DNA of 64,000 nt from positions 1-64,000 of the forward strand of contig JAIQGI010000020.1 of the NCBI GenBank assembly GCA_020072565.1, in the 5' to 3' direction. This DNA is from Terriglobia bacterium. Lineage in GTDB: Bacteria; Acidobacteriota; UBA6911. The notes beneath the pieces were generated by a model that saw only the letters and a list, made by a program, of their open reading frames with translations, ran no database searches and was not told where the DNA came from. Within the stretch, counting starts at the first letter, position 1; each line of letters starts with the position of its first letter. Shown piece after piece: positions 1 to 9,672 of the stretch. The position numbers and the translations under genes are program-made.

Positions 1-36
1 GAGTTCCTCCAGCATCATCTTTCGTAGTCGAGTCAC
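1..36 (-). CDS. Tyrosine recombinase, N-terminus only (runs off left edge)
   Basis: Twelve codons are visible, reading VTRLRKMMLEEL from a GTG at 36. A strong Shine-Dalgarno (AAGGAGG) sits a few bases upstream, at about 42-48. The peptide resembles the opening of XerC/XerD-like and IS-associated integrases, where a core-binding SAM-like domain starts with this kind of sequence. The catalytic domain lies outside the window. The identification rests on a short match, so a different gene is possible. Confidence 0.45.
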   Translation of the reverse strand, partial: MTRLRKMMLEEL

Positions 37-335
37 AAGCCCCTCCTTGTGACCCAACCTTACTATGTTTCGGCGTTATTGCCGCCAATCAGACTATTGG
101 CACCAAGTCCGCCGCACAGCGGCTTCGTTCAAGTGCGGTAATCGGAAACTACCCCCCCAAGCCTCCTGGCGGGCTACCAAAAGCGCGGTTTCGCGTTTTT
201 GCAAAATGACGTGGACCCCTCACCTGGGATCCCGCAATTCTGATGAATTTCTCATCAGCCGTTCACTTTGGTTATTCTGTCAACAGCGCGGAGACGTCCG
301 CGGGTGGGGAACAAACAGGTCTGGATTCTGAGGGC
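37..335. other. Gene-free stretch with several perfect small hairpins
   Basis: No convincing gene is present. Besides the terminator-like hairpin at 179-200, there is a 7-bp-stem hairpin at 240-258 (CTGATGA/TCATCAG) and a perfect 6-bp stem at 287-302 (CGCGGA/TCCGCG). Lying between a recombinase start and a secreted protein, these could be recombination or terminator structures. Nothing further can be said. Confidence 0.5.
179..200. terminator. Bidirectional rho-independent terminator-like hairpin
   Basis: AAAAGCGCG pairs with CGCGTTTTT around a GTTT-type loop, so both strands show a GC stem followed by a T run. It lies about 140 bases past the stop of the secreted protein at 336-2009, and also behind any plus-strand transcript. 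Confidence 0.5.
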
Positions 336-2009
336 CTACTTCATTACGGATTCGTGGATTTTCAGGACTATGGGACCCTTTACGATGCCCTTGCGAAACT
401 CGATGATGCAGGGATTATCTGAAACATCGGGGCGCCCATCATTCTGCCGCCGGGCAAAAAGTGAATATTTGCCTTCCGGCAGATCGTTGATCATGAATTC
501 GCCGTCAAGATTGATAAAGCTGCGAATTCTGACGCCTGCATCCCCCTCATCCATCGGAACGATGTGGATGGCAAACGCATAACTGGGTGTGCCCGATGAT
601 TCGAAGACCCTGCCGTAGACGCCTCCGCCAACCTCAGGGGGTTTCTCCGCCAGATTCAAGGTGATTTTGAGCGGCCTCGAAATGAGGCTGGGTTCAAGAG
701 TGAGATCTCGGTCGGCATAGCCGGGCTTTGACACTCGGATATATCTGGCAGGCGGATCCGCTATAGAAATGGAGAAGCTTCCGAATCCATCTGTCTGGAA
801 AGTTTGTGAAAATCGACCATCATCCCTGAAATAGACCTTGGCTCCCTCAATCCAATTGCCATCGGGTCCAGTGACTGTTCCGGTCAGAAGCTCTGCTTTT
901 TCGAGGACAATTTCAATCTTCGGCTGATTGAGATCAGGATTAATCGGGATTGCGCGGGTCAAGTATCCGGGTGCCCCGACACGACATTCCAATTGCGGAG
1001 TTGAGCCCTCGAAATCCAACCGAATTCGCTGGACTCCCTTTACATCGGGCGTGGAGAGCGTGTCAATGGAAGTGCGGCATGCCCCATCTATCCATGCCGA
1101 CTGAATGGCCACTCCCGATGAATCTACCACTCTTACTTTCATGAACCTGACCTTTGCCTTCGACAGGCTGAGATCCACCGTTTTCACCTCACCGCTCTGC
1201 ATATCTACAAACGTCGAATTCTCCTTGTATTCCTCATGGCTGGCCGTTACCCAACACTTTCCGTCGACGACTTCCCGAATCTCATATTCTCCCCGGGAGT
1301 CCGTTTTCACGATCAAAGGAGCACTCAGGATCTGGCCGGTTTCCGACCTGAAGCTCCTCATGATCGAGGTGCATACCACGGCGCCCTCAATCGGCGTACC
1401 TTGCAGATCGGTGATTCGTCCGCGGATGGCTGATTTTGCTTCCTCCAGGACGAAATCTCTCCTGGAATAGGCAGAATCCTGGAAGGACAACGTGCCGAGA
1501 TATTCTGCGTAGCCGGGCTTGTTTACAATCAGATCGCCCTTTGGGGGGGAGTCCAGTATCAATTGATAAGAACCGTTTGCGTCTGTTGACACGGCTCCAA
1601 CCAGGTCTTCTCCTCTCCACAGATCATTAATCCTGGCGTACAGAGATACGTTCGCGCCGAGAATTGGCATTCGCTTGCTGGAGAAAACCCTCCCCGAGAT
1701 AACGTACTTCTTTTCCAACTCATTATGGGTGATGGATTGAGCAAGGGGCTGAGAGGCAGATGGGAGATCAACAGACGATTGTGATCGGGCAGGCCGCCAA
1801 GCCACGGCATTAGACTGGCCTCCGTCGGAACTGGATTCTTGTTCATAATACTGAAATCCAGCGCCGACAGCGCAATCGTGGCGCAATTTGGCAGCCCAGT
1901 ACAGCATGCAGATCAGGACAGGTAAGGCGCTGAGCAGACAGAGGATTCTTTTCCGGCTGCGATCTCCGTCTTTCCCCGGGTCTTTGTCGCTTCGCAAGAT
2001 CAATGCCAT
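336..2009 (-). CDS. Membrane-anchored protein with CarboxypepD_reg-like repeats
   Basis: A 557-residue protein with one hydrophobic segment at about residues 22-42 and a basic N-terminus, so it is either anchored or secreted with the bulk outside the cytoplasm. At least four repeats of the carboxypeptidase regulatory-like/CnaB-type beta-sandwich follow. Each has the pattern G-x-V/I...G-x-x-I-x-G-A-x-V... D-x-x-G-x-Y...K-P-G-Y (about residues 105-180, 190-265, 370-445 and 460-540). No catalytic motif is seen. Such repeats are common in secreted and TonB-associated proteins of Acidobacteriota and Bacteroidota, where they act as adhesive or structural modules. ATG 2009 is preferred to the TTG three bases upstream; AGGGATTG precedes it. 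The specific role is unknown. Confidence 0.8.
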   Translation of the reverse strand: MALILRSDKDPGKDGDRSRKRILCLLSALPVLICMLYWAAKLRHDCAVGAGFQYYEQESSSDGGQSNAVAWRPARSQSSVDLPSASQPLAQSITHNELEKKYVISGRVFSSKRMPILGANVSLYARINDLWRGEDLVGAVSTDANGSYQLILDSPPKGDLIVNKPGYAEYLGTLSFQDSAYSRRDFVLEEAKSAIRGRITDLQGTPIEGAVVCTSIMRSFRSETGQILSAPLIVKTDSRGEYEIREVVDGKCWVTASHEEYKENSTFVDMQSGEVKTVDLSLSKAKVRFMKVRVVDSSGVAIQSAWIDGACRTSIDTLSTPDVKGVQRIRLDFEGSTPQLECRVGAPGYLTRAIPINPDLNQPKIEIVLEKAELLTGTVTGPDGNWIEGAKVYFRDDGRFSQTFQTDGFGSFSISIADPPARYIRVSKPGYADRDLTLEPSLISRPLKITLNLAEKPPEVGGGVYGRVFESSGTPSYAFAIHIVPMDEGDAGVRIRSFINLDGEFMINDLPEGKYSLFARRQNDGRPDVSDNPCIIEFRKGIVKGPIVLKIHESVMK

Positions 2010-2229
2010 CAATCCCTATCGCCATTTATATGCTTTGAATTGAATGCAATCCGACCGTATCTCTTATTTATCGTCATTCGCATTCAACGGCAATAGGAGC
2101 CCATCGCATGAATCAACAGCGATGCTGGAAACTGAGAGGCCTCTGGGTCACTGAGGCGAGTAATGCACCTGAACCAGTCATGAAGCTGGATGGCAAGCAG
2201 AAAAACCGGGGAATTGTCCGCCGACAAGA

Positions 2230-3771
2230 TCAAAACTGTCGGCGTCCGTCTGCGTTTTTCGGCGTCCAGATATCGATCTTGCCGATCGGTACCGGGGGCG
2301 TGGCCGGTTCGAGAAACAGGCCGAATTCAGCGATTGCGGGACAGACCGGCGACCTGGTGATGCGGAGGCGCACCTTCGTCGTGGTTGTCGGTTGGGTACG
2401 CACCAGGCGGCAGGCGCCGATGGCGGTTCCTTTGGCTAACTCGCGCCAAGCGCCGCCCTGCCAGGCATCGAGCGCCCAGTCGTCCACCCGCTGGCCCAGG
2501 CGTATGGCTTCGCGCAGACGAACAATGTCGAAGGTGACAGGCCTGGCAAATTCCAATGTGACCTCCGGCGTGTGGACATCGTCGTCGGTGGCCCAGTAGG
2601 TTTCGCTGTTGTCATCGAGCAGGTTTGCGGGGCCGAAAACGCGCTGGTCACCGCTGCGGACATTGCCGGGAACGGCTTTGGCGCCCTTGGCGAGGTTTGT
2701 ACCGAATGTGGCCCTGAGCAATTTGCCGAAGCCCGCCAGAGATGCGGCATCGTTTTCGTGGATGCGGCCCCGGCGATCGGGGGGAACATTCAGGAGCATG
2801 GTCGCGCCGTGACCGACGCTTATGAAATAGTGGTTGAACAAATCTGCCGGCGTCCGGACCTTGGCATCCTCAGCCGGGTGGTAAAACCAGCCGGGACGGA
2901 TGGAAAAATCGACTTCCGCCGGCAGCCAGAACTTGCCATCGCGATGGCCATTTACCCCTTCCTTGTAGGCCGTGAATCCCGGAACAGGAGTCGTGCCGTC
3001 GGGGGCATGGGGTGTGTAGGTGGCCCAGCACGGATCGCCTGCGATGCCGCTCTCGTTGCCGACCCAGCGGGTGTCCGGACCAACGTCGCTGAAGATGCAG
3101 GCACCCGGCTGAAGCTCACGGATCAAGGCCCAGGTGTTGACCCAATCGTAGTAGGTCGTGCGGTCAATGTTCCGTCGCTCGCGGGCGCCCCCGTAAAAGC
3201 CGTCACCCCCGTTGGCGCCGTCGAGCCACACCGTAAAGATCGGGCCGTAGCCGGTGAGCAGTTCGCGGAGCTGGCTACGATAGTAGGCGATGTATTCGGG
3301 CTTGCCGTAATCCTTGTGGTTGCGGTCCCAGGGGGAGAGGTAAACGCCAAATTTCAATCCCTGCCGCCGGCAGGCGTCGGAAATCTCCTTGACCACGTCG
3401 CCTTTGCCGCCGCGCCACGGGCTGTTTTTCACTGAGTGCTCCGTGAACTTTGACGGCCACAGGCAAAAACCGTCGTGGTGCTTGCAGGTGAGGATGACGC
3501 CGCCAAGGCCGCCAGCCTTGAAGGTGCGCACCATCTGGTCGGCATCGAAATCGGTCGGGTCAAACACGGTTTCCTTCTCGTCGCCGTAGCCCCACTCCCT
3601 GTCGGTGAACGTGTTTACCGTGAAGTGCATGAAGCCGTAAAGCTCCAGGTGCTGCAACTGAACCTGCCTCTCGGAAGGCACCGGGCCGTACGGCTGCGGT
3701 GGGGATACGGCGGTTTCGCGCAACGGTACGACGAGCGCCGCGGCGGCAAAAAGCGCGAACAAATGTTTCAT
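2230..3771 (-). CDS. Secreted alpha-L-fucosidase (GH29) with C-terminal F5/8C-like domain
   Basis: A 513-residue protein with an N-terminal signal peptide (about residues 1-20). The GH29 TIM barrel covers about 25-360. It shows the N-terminal HFTVNTFTDREWG region, the CKHHDGFCLWPS segment and FTVWLDGANG, which carries the expected nucleophile Asp. The rest, about 370-510, matches a discoidin/F5-8-type-C carbohydrate-binding module (DNSETYWATDD, then a beta-sandwich). The family removes alpha-linked L-fucose from glycans; the linkage is not readable. The start at 3771 is chosen because AAAGGAG lies eight bases upstream, whereas an upstream in-frame start would overlap the preceding gene. It lies 52 bases downstream of the propeller gene on the same strand, so co-transcription is likely. 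Confidence 0.88.
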   Translation of the reverse strand: MKHLFALFAAAALVVPLRETAVSPPQPYGPVPSERQVQLQHLELYGFMHFTVNTFTDREWGYGDEKETVFDPTDFDADQMVRTFKAGGLGGVILTCKHHDGFCLWPSKFTEHSVKNSPWRGGKGDVVKEISDACRRQGLKFGVYLSPWDRNHKDYGKPEYIAYYRSQLRELLTGYGPIFTVWLDGANGGDGFYGGARERRNIDRTTYYDWVNTWALIRELQPGACIFSDVGPDTRWVGNESGIAGDPCWATYTPHAPDGTTPVPGFTAYKEGVNGHRDGKFWLPAEVDFSIRPGWFYHPAEDAKVRTPADLFNHYFISVGHGATMLLNVPPDRRGRIHENDAASLAGFGKLLRATFGTNLAKGAKAVPGNVRSGDQRVFGPANLLDDNSETYWATDDDVHTPEVTLEFARPVTFDIVRLREAIRLGQRVDDWALDAWQGGAWRELAKGTAIGACRLVRTQPTTTTKVRLRITRSPVCPAIAEFGLFLEPATPPVPIGKIDIWTPKNADGRRQF

Positions 3772-3823
3772 CGGCGTTCTCCTTTCGGCCTGTTCGCCGG
3801 ATCGCGGTCTGGCCCCAATGCGG

Positions 3824-6800
3824 TCACCTGCGGGGGGTGATGGCGATCGGGACGGTTTGAAAAAGCACCATGGGCTGCAGACCGGGCTTTGTGCCCCGCA
3901 GCAGCAGGATCGAAGAGGGCTCGCTACATTCAATTCGGATGGCAACCCCCGTATAGCCGTCAAAAAGCGCATCCAAGACCGCCAGCTGCCTGGCTCCAGG
4001 CGCCAGACCGTCGATCAATCGCTCCCTGTGAACCTCACCTCCGTCAGCATCCAGCAGGACGGCTTCCACTCGCCCGGGCATGGTTCCATGATTTACGACC
4101 GCCAGGCCTTCATACACGACGTGCCATTCGCCGGGATAGAACAGGAACTGCGTATCCACCACGGAGGTTTCGGGCACGTGAGCGGTGGCGCTCGGGCCCG
4201 ACAGATAGCGGTACGAGGAGCTGACTCGAAGAGACTGAGGGCCGCACACGCCGAGATGACTGATCGGTATGCCGGGGAAGAGGTCCGACGCAAGTGCAAT
4301 GGATGACTGCCCTGCTGGGACAAGCCTGAAGATCGAACCAAGCCGAATCCCATCAGCCCGGAAGGGGACCAATTCCAGGCTGGCATCGGCTCCACTGAAA
4401 TTGGTGGCCAGAATGGTCGTGTCGTAGCCGGCGTCCGGAGGAGTCACGTGCATGATCCAGCGCTGCGGGTCACATGGGCCCGGTACGGTGGCGCCATCTT
4501 CGCCTCGAGTGACAGGGGCGGTGTGGTACAGCAGAGCAGGGGTGGCGGATGCATCTCGGGTCCCGCGCAGGAACAGTATCGTCGACGGCTGGGCGCTCTC
4601 GATTCGGATCGCGGCCCCGTGAAGACCGCGAAACTCATAATCAAGGACGGCTAGTTGTTTTGCGTAGGGCGGCAGCGCGGGATTGAGCACGATACGTCTC
4701 AATTCCGTCCCCGCCTCACTCAGCAGGACCGCCTCGATGCGGCTGCTGTCCGAACTCACATTGACAAGCGCCATGCCGTCGAAAATCACATCCCACTCAC
4801 CCGGATAGAACAGGAATTCCGTACCCCGCAAGGAGACTTCCGGAACATGAGCGCTGGTGCCCGAACCGGCGGCACTTCGATAGGCTGCCGTTATAGAGAC
4901 CGATGATGACCCGCATATGCCGAAGTGGCTCACGGCCTGTTTCGAGAACAGATCCGCCGAAGATGACGTCCGCGTCTCGCCCGGCTTCACGATCATGGCA
5001 ACCGGCGCCATGCTGGTGCCATCGTCCCGAAAAGGCACCAATTCGACCTGGGCCTGCACCGCGGCGAAGTTGGTGGCGAACAGGGTCGTTTCAAAAGGTA
5101 CGCCCGCGGGGGTCACATGGGGAATCCAGCGCTCCGGAGTACACGGTGGGGGTTCCGGCACGGAGGCCAGCGGCACCCGCCAGGCCCCGCGGCCGTGGGT
5201 GAAGGCCCAGAGCACAGGTTCGGCGCCGGGGAGTTGTTGAAGGGTCAGCGACTCGGTCACGACATTGACGAAGCCTGAGTTCTCTACGGCCCATACGTTT
5301 CCGCCCTGCCGGGTAGTGAAAACTCCCAGGTCGGTGCCCAGATACAGGCGCTCGCGGTGGTTTGGGTCGACGACCACGACATGAACAGGGATGTCGGGCA
5401 GCCCTGTTGCTCCTTCGCCATCAATTGAAACCCAGTTTTCGCCGCCATCGGTGGTCTTCCAGACATGCGCGCCGCCGAAATCGGCGTAGGCTGCATAAGC
5501 GACCTGGGAATCGGAGGGGTCAAAGGTCAGCCAAGTGACATATCCGTGCCGTGGCTGCGAGGAAGGCCATAATGTGGAAGCGAATGAGCTGGTGGCCTGG
5601 TCCTGACGGTAAATGGAGCCATCGTTCATCCCAACCAGAACCCGTTCCGAATCCGATGCCGCCACGGCGATCGCGCTGACTTTGGCATTTGCAGACAACT
5701 TCTGCCCCGCCTGAATCCAGGACGCCGCGCCATCGCTGGTCCGCCAGATGGAGTGGCCTCCAAGCCAGAGTCGCTTTGAGTTATTGGGATCCATCACAAA
5801 AGGAGTAATGAATAGAGTACCGCTGCCGGGTTCCGAGATGCCCCTGGTTGCGGATGATGGAAACGTGCGCCCGCCGTCGGACGACTTGCGCAGGCTCAAG
5901 TATTGATATTCCCCATAGACAGTGCTGGGATTTTCGAAATCGACGGCGACATATCCTCCGTCGCCCCCGAGAACGTTGATCCATCCGTCGATGCCGTTCT
6001 GCTCTGTTCCCAGGACGGTCCCATTGTCTTGCGTGCCGCCGAGGTAGGTTTTTCCATCCGGAAACGGAGCGCCATGATAGAACTGCGTGACTCCGTAGCT
6101 GTGGTTGAGGGGAGTCCAACGCACCTGGCTGTAGTTCCGGCTGCACGGAGCCACCGCTGCGAGGCTGCGAGGCGCCCTAGCGTTGTCGGTCCGCCAGATA
6201 CCGCCATCACCACCCAGGTACATGATTTGATTCAACGTCCCGTCGTAGTCCGGATGGAAAAAAATACCGTGCTGATCGGCATGGGCCGAAGGCGGAGATT
6301 CAGCCCAGTGGCTCACGGGACCCCAATTACTTCCGCCATCATCAGAGCGAAAAAGATCGACGCCTCCGGCAAAAACAATTTCCGGATCGCGGGGATCGAC
6401 CGCGATCACGTTGGTGTACCATCCCATGGTCGAATAACTGTCACTCCCATATCCGCAAACGCGGTAGCTGGCCGCAAGAGGATTGGTCAACAACAGGGTA
6501 TTGAGCTTTGTCTTGTCGGTGTTCCGAACCGTTGCCCGCCAGGTATCGAGCACTCCACCCTGGTCCGAACGAAAGACCGCATGCAGCCCCCCGTCGAACA
6601 TTCCATTGGGGCCGGGAACGTAGCTGGCAGAGAGGGCATAGACAATGTCTGGATTGGACGGGGCGATCGCCAGTGAGGTCCGGCCCATACCAGCGTCCGA
6701 GAGCACGGCGACCCAGGAACCGTCGAGCTCGGCCTGAGTATTAAGATACACGGTGGCTTGCTGAAACGTGCCGCAAGTAGCAAACAGGTAATCGCTCGAC

Positions 6801-7678
6801 CGGTCGGTTCGCAACGCGAGGTCCAGGCAGCCACCCGTCACATCTTCGACATTCAGGACACGGGTCCAGCTCTGGCCCGCATCCGTCGAGCGCCAGACTC
6901 CGGTTCGAGTGGCAGCGTAAATTCTGCGGGAATCGTTGCGGCTGACCACCAGGTCGTTGACCCAGTAAAAATCGGAGTTCGAGGTGCTCTGCAGTCGCAC
7001 CCAACTCTCGCCGCCATCTACCGTCTTGAAGATGCCCTCGCCTCGCAGAGGCAAGCCGGTGCCCCGTACGATTTCGCGGAAATACCCTTCGCCTGTTCCT
7101 GCGTAAATGATCTTTGTATCAGCCGGATCCATGGCCATCGAGTTGACGGCGATGTTCGGGAGCAAGTCGCCCACAGCGCGCCAGGATCCCCCCGCGTCCT
7201 CGGTCTTCCAGATTCCACCTGAAACGCCGGCAGCATACATGGTTTCAGGCTGTCCCGGATCGACCAGGATCACCCTGGTCCGCCCGCCGATGTTGCCCGG
7301 GCCGACGGGCTCCCACGTGGAGAGCAAATTCCCCTGAGCCAGCCGCCGGGGATCCTTAGAGTTGCGCGCTTCGTAGAGAGACACCAGGGCCCTCCCCGTG
7401 CGGGTCGAGTAGCGCGGCATGCGTTCCATCCGATCGATCGCCTTGCGATAGGCGCGCACGAGATCCACAGGGTTCCCATTCGGGCCGGCACGCTTCATCA
7501 AGTAGTATTGGCGCGCTTCATCGGGCTCGTCGTAGGGGTTCAGCGACTTTTCTTCAGGTTCCAGCCGCGCAAGACCGGTGGAGGGAGTCCGTGCGTGCCG
7601 GGCAGCGCACGCAACCTGCCCTGCAAACAGAACCAGCAGCAGATGTAAGCATATCCTGGATCTGGTCGGCGAGCTCAT
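3824..7678 (-). CDS. Giant secreted BNR/sortilin-type beta-propeller protein
   Basis: A 1284-residue exported protein with a signal peptide at about 1-26. Residues about 100-870 contain many BNR/Asp-box and sortilin/Vps10-like blade motifs (for example IWKTEDAGGSW, IFKTVDGGESW, VFRSDQGG, VWKTTDGGENW), which predict one or two large propellers. The last 420 residues are two tandem copies, about 190 residues each, of a beta-sandwich domain. The copies start at CTPERWIPHVTP and CDPQRWIMHVTP, and each contains FLFYPGEW. Related modules occur in the proteins at 44387-46211 and 47912-52480. The family is often labelled glycosyl hydrolase or exo-alpha-sialidase, but no hydrolase active site is evident here, so binding or scaffolding is as likely. 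Start 7678 has GGGAGGAGG just upstream. Confidence 0.85.
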   Translation of the reverse strand: MSSPTRSRICLHLLLVLFAGQVACAARHARTPSTGLARLEPEEKSLNPYDEPDEARQYYLMKRAGPNGNPVDLVRAYRKAIDRMERMPRYSTRTGRALVSLYEARNSKDPRRLAQGNLLSTWEPVGPGNIGGRTRVILVDPGQPETMYAAGVSGGIWKTEDAGGSWRAVGDLLPNIAVNSMAMDPADTKIIYAGTGEGYFREIVRGTGLPLRGEGIFKTVDGGESWVRLQSTSNSDFYWVNDLVVSRNDSRRIYAATRTGVWRSTDAGQSWTRVLNVEDVTGGCLDLALRTDRSSDYLFATCGTFQQATVYLNTQAELDGSWVAVLSDAGMGRTSLAIAPSNPDIVYALSASYVPGPNGMFDGGLHAVFRSDQGGVLDTWRATVRNTDKTKLNTLLLTNPLAASYRVCGYGSDSYSTMGWYTNVIAVDPRDPEIVFAGGVDLFRSDDGGSNWGPVSHWAESPPSAHADQHGIFFHPDYDGTLNQIMYLGGDGGIWRTDNARAPRSLAAVAPCSRNYSQVRWTPLNHSYGVTQFYHGAPFPDGKTYLGGTQDNGTVLGTEQNGIDGWINVLGGDGGYVAVDFENPSTVYGEYQYLSLRKSSDGGRTFPSSATRGISEPGSGTLFITPFVMDPNNSKRLWLGGHSIWRTSDGAASWIQAGQKLSANAKVSAIAVAASDSERVLVGMNDGSIYRQDQATSSFASTLWPSSQPRHGYVTWLTFDPSDSQVAYAAYADFGGAHVWKTTDGGENWVSIDGEGATGLPDIPVHVVVVDPNHRERLYLGTDLGVFTTRQGGNVWAVENSGFVNVVTESLTLQQLPGAEPVLWAFTHGRGAWRVPLASVPEPPPCTPERWIPHVTPAGVPFETTLFATNFAAVQAQVELVPFRDDGTSMAPVAMIVKPGETRTSSSADLFSKQAVSHFGICGSSSVSITAAYRSAAGSGTSAHVPEVSLRGTEFLFYPGEWDVIFDGMALVNVSSDSSRIEAVLLSEAGTELRRIVLNPALPPYAKQLAVLDYEFRGLHGAAIRIESAQPSTILFLRGTRDASATPALLYHTAPVTRGEDGATVPGPCDPQRWIMHVTPPDAGYDTTILATNFSGADASLELVPFRADGIRLGSIFRLVPAGQSSIALASDLFPGIPISHLGVCGPQSLRVSSSYRYLSGPSATAHVPETSVVDTQFLFYPGEWHVVYEGLAVVNHGTMPGRVEAVLLDADGGEVHRERLIDGLAPGARQLAVLDALFDGYTGVAIRIECSEPSSILLLRGTKPGLQPMVLFQTVPIAITPRR

Positions 7679-8240
7679 AGCCTCCTCCCGGAAATCGTCG
7701 TTGGAATGCGAATCGCATGCGCAGAAGTCCCCGATCGCCACAAGCTCGACCGGTTGCGCTTATTATAGAGGAAAGGAGCGGTCCAGGGGGTCTCTCAAAG
7801 CTGAATACCAGCGATTCAGGCAATATCCAAAAACCTCAACGCAGAGTTCGCAGCGCACGCAGAGAATGCTCACCGAAGAAGGACGCGGATGCTGTTCCTC
7901 TTCCTTGCCCCGGATATGAAAAAGTCTTGCCCTGCAGAAGAATCGCAGATGCTATGCGGCCTCGGCGGACTCTGCGTTGAGATTTTTCGGATGCGGCTTT
8001 GCGTTGACGCCAGCATGGATTGGGGCATATAAGGAGATTCTATAGCGAGGTCACTAGAGGGAAAATTTGATTCCCAGCGCTTTCGTGCGCGGCGGCTGTA
8101 ATCGGCCAACCTGGATCTCTGGCCTGCCCCAGGTGCCGGAGGGGGAGGGATATCCAGGATCGACCTTTCTGGACATCGGCCCGCGGCCTGCGATATGGTC
8201 GTCGCCGGAATCGGACCTGCTGTGACGGGGAGGCATCATC
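7679..8240. other. 562-base intergenic region holding a MITE-like repeat
   Basis: No credible gene is seen. Most of the stretch is the 168-bp inverted-repeat-ended element at 7825-7992. The region separates a minus-strand and a plus-strand gene, so both promoters should be here, but I cannot pick one with confidence. A good Shine-Dalgarno (GGGGAGG) for the downstream gene lies at about 8226-8232. Confidence 0.6.
7825..7992. repeat. MITE-like element, copy 1
   Basis: The ends are near-perfect inverted repeats of about 22 bp. The left end reads ATCCAAAAACCTCAACGCAG and continues AG; the right end reads CTCTGCGTTGAG then ATTTTTCGGAT. The core contains further CGCAGAG-type words. Related elements with the same termini lie at 24049-24157 and 29068-29170, so this is a dispersed family rather than chance. 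Confidence 0.6.
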
Positions 8241-9518
8241 ATGGAACGCAAAGACTTCTTGAAGGGGATGGCCGCGTTTCTCGGCGGCCTGACCTTGACC
8301 GGAGATATGACCTGGGCGGGGCTTCGAAACCAGCTCCAGAGTGCCGCGGCCGGGGATGAAGAGCGTTTCTGGAAGCTGGTGCGCGATCAGTTTGTCCTGG
8401 ACCCGGAGTGGACGTACTTGAACTTCGGCGGGCTCGGCTCCTGCCCTCTACCGGTTCTGAACAGCTTTTCGGAATGGGCCCGGAACGAGGAACGGGCTCC
8501 CAACGCCGGCCACGATGAAAGGGAGTGGTCGGCAGTCAAGGAGAAGCTCGCGCGCGTGTTGGGGAAAAACTGCCGGAAAGAGGATCTGGCCCTGATCAGC
8601 ACGGCAACAGAGGGGATCAACACGATCATCAACGGCCTCCCGCTAAAAAAGGGAGACGAGGTCATCACTTCCACACACGAACATGTGGCTCTCAATTCCG
8701 CGCTCCTCAACCGCATGCAAAGGGACGGCATCGTCATCCGCCTCTTCGAGCCCGATAAAGAGAGAGGCGCGGGCAACGTGGAGCGCATCGCCGGCCTGAT
8801 CAACAGCCGGACCCGGCTCGTCTTCATCAGCCATGTCACCTGCACGGCCGGCCAGCGGTTCCCCGAGAAGGATATCACCAGGCTGGCGCGTGAGAAGGGA
8901 ATCTGGTTTGCCCTGGACGGTGCGCAAGCCCCCATTTGCGTCCCCTTCGACATCATCGATTGCGGCGTCGACTTCTATGCCTGCAGCACACACAAGTGGA
9001 TCATGGGCCCCAAGCGAACCGGTTTTCTCTATGTGCGCCAGGGGCTCCTCGACATCCTGCGCCCGATGACGGTCGGCGCCTCTTCGTCCGAGCGCTACGA
9101 CATCAGGAAGAATGAGTTCGTCCTTCACCCGACGGCCCAGCGTTTCGAATATGGAACCCAGAACGACGCCCTCTTCTACGCCCTGGGAACGGCGGTCGAC
9201 TTCGTCGAGACCATCGGAACGGACCGCATCTGGCGGCATAACCACGCAATGGCCGAGCGCTTCTATCAGGGTCTGCGGGAGATTCCCGGCGTCGAGATCC
9301 TTTCGCCGCAGGAGGAGGCCTACCGGTCTGCGATGATCAGCTTCCGCATGAAAGCATATGACTATGCGAAGATCAGCGAGCACCTGGCCAAGGACAAGAT
9401 CCGCGCCCGCACAGTCACCGAGGGAGGTCTCAACTGCATTCGCGTCTCCTTCCACATTTGTAATCACGACGGGGAAGTTACGCGTATTCTCGGATCGCTC
9501 CGAAAGCTGGCTGCGTGA
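8241..9518 (+). CDS. Class V PLP-dependent aminotransferase-like protein with N-terminal export-like segment
   Basis: A 425-residue protein of fold-type I. The PLP-binding lysine is K252 in ACSTHKWIMGPKRTGF, and the cofactor Asp/Gln stretch WFALDGAQA lies just before it. It resembles the isopenicillin-N epimerase / cysteine desulfurase-like branch, but no persulfide Cys loop is seen, so a desulfurase role is not supported. The N-terminus (ERKDFLKGMAAFLGG) resembles a weak twin-arginine signal with R-K in place of R-R, followed by a short hydrophobic stretch. This suggests export of a PLP enzyme or a relict signal. GGGGAGG precedes the ATG. The substrate is unknown. Confidence 0.82.
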   Translation: MERKDFLKGMAAFLGGLTLTGDMTWAGLRNQLQSAAAGDEERFWKLVRDQFVLDPEWTYLNFGGLGSCPLPVLNSFSEWARNEERAPNAGHDEREWSAVKEKLARVLGKNCRKEDLALISTATEGINTIINGLPLKKGDEVITSTHEHVALNSALLNRMQRDGIVIRLFEPDKERGAGNVERIAGLINSRTRLVFISHVTCTAGQRFPEKDITRLAREKGIWFALDGAQAPICVPFDIIDCGVDFYACSTHKWIMGPKRTGFLYVRQGLLDILRPMTVGASSSERYDIRKNEFVLHPTAQRFEYGTQNDALFYALGTAVDFVETIGTDRIWRHNHAMAERFYQGLREIPGVEILSPQEEAYRSAMISFRMKAYDYAKISEHLAKDKIRARTVTEGGLNCIRVSFHICNHDGEVTRILGSLRKLAA

Positions 9519-9672
9519 AGATGGAGGCCATTGCAGCCTGCAGGGAAAAAGATTCTGATAGAAAATGTGACGACAGAAACGGAACCGCAGGTAGTACCCG
9601 ATTGATGCGCAGGATTCCACAGGCATGTATCTGCGCGCATCGGCGGTTCCCGGATTTTTGGAGGGGGGGCCC

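Noticed and set aside
37-180. Integron attC-like site near CCGCCGCACAGCGGCTTCGTTC
   Set aside because: Only part of an attC core can be argued, with no paired R'' and L'' boxes that I can define.
8054-8251. Minus-strand frame ending in a short TonB-receptor-like tail (GRLQPPRTKALGIKFSL)
   Set aside because: The resemblance is short, no upstream receptor sequence is present, and the end is not the usual aromatic residue.
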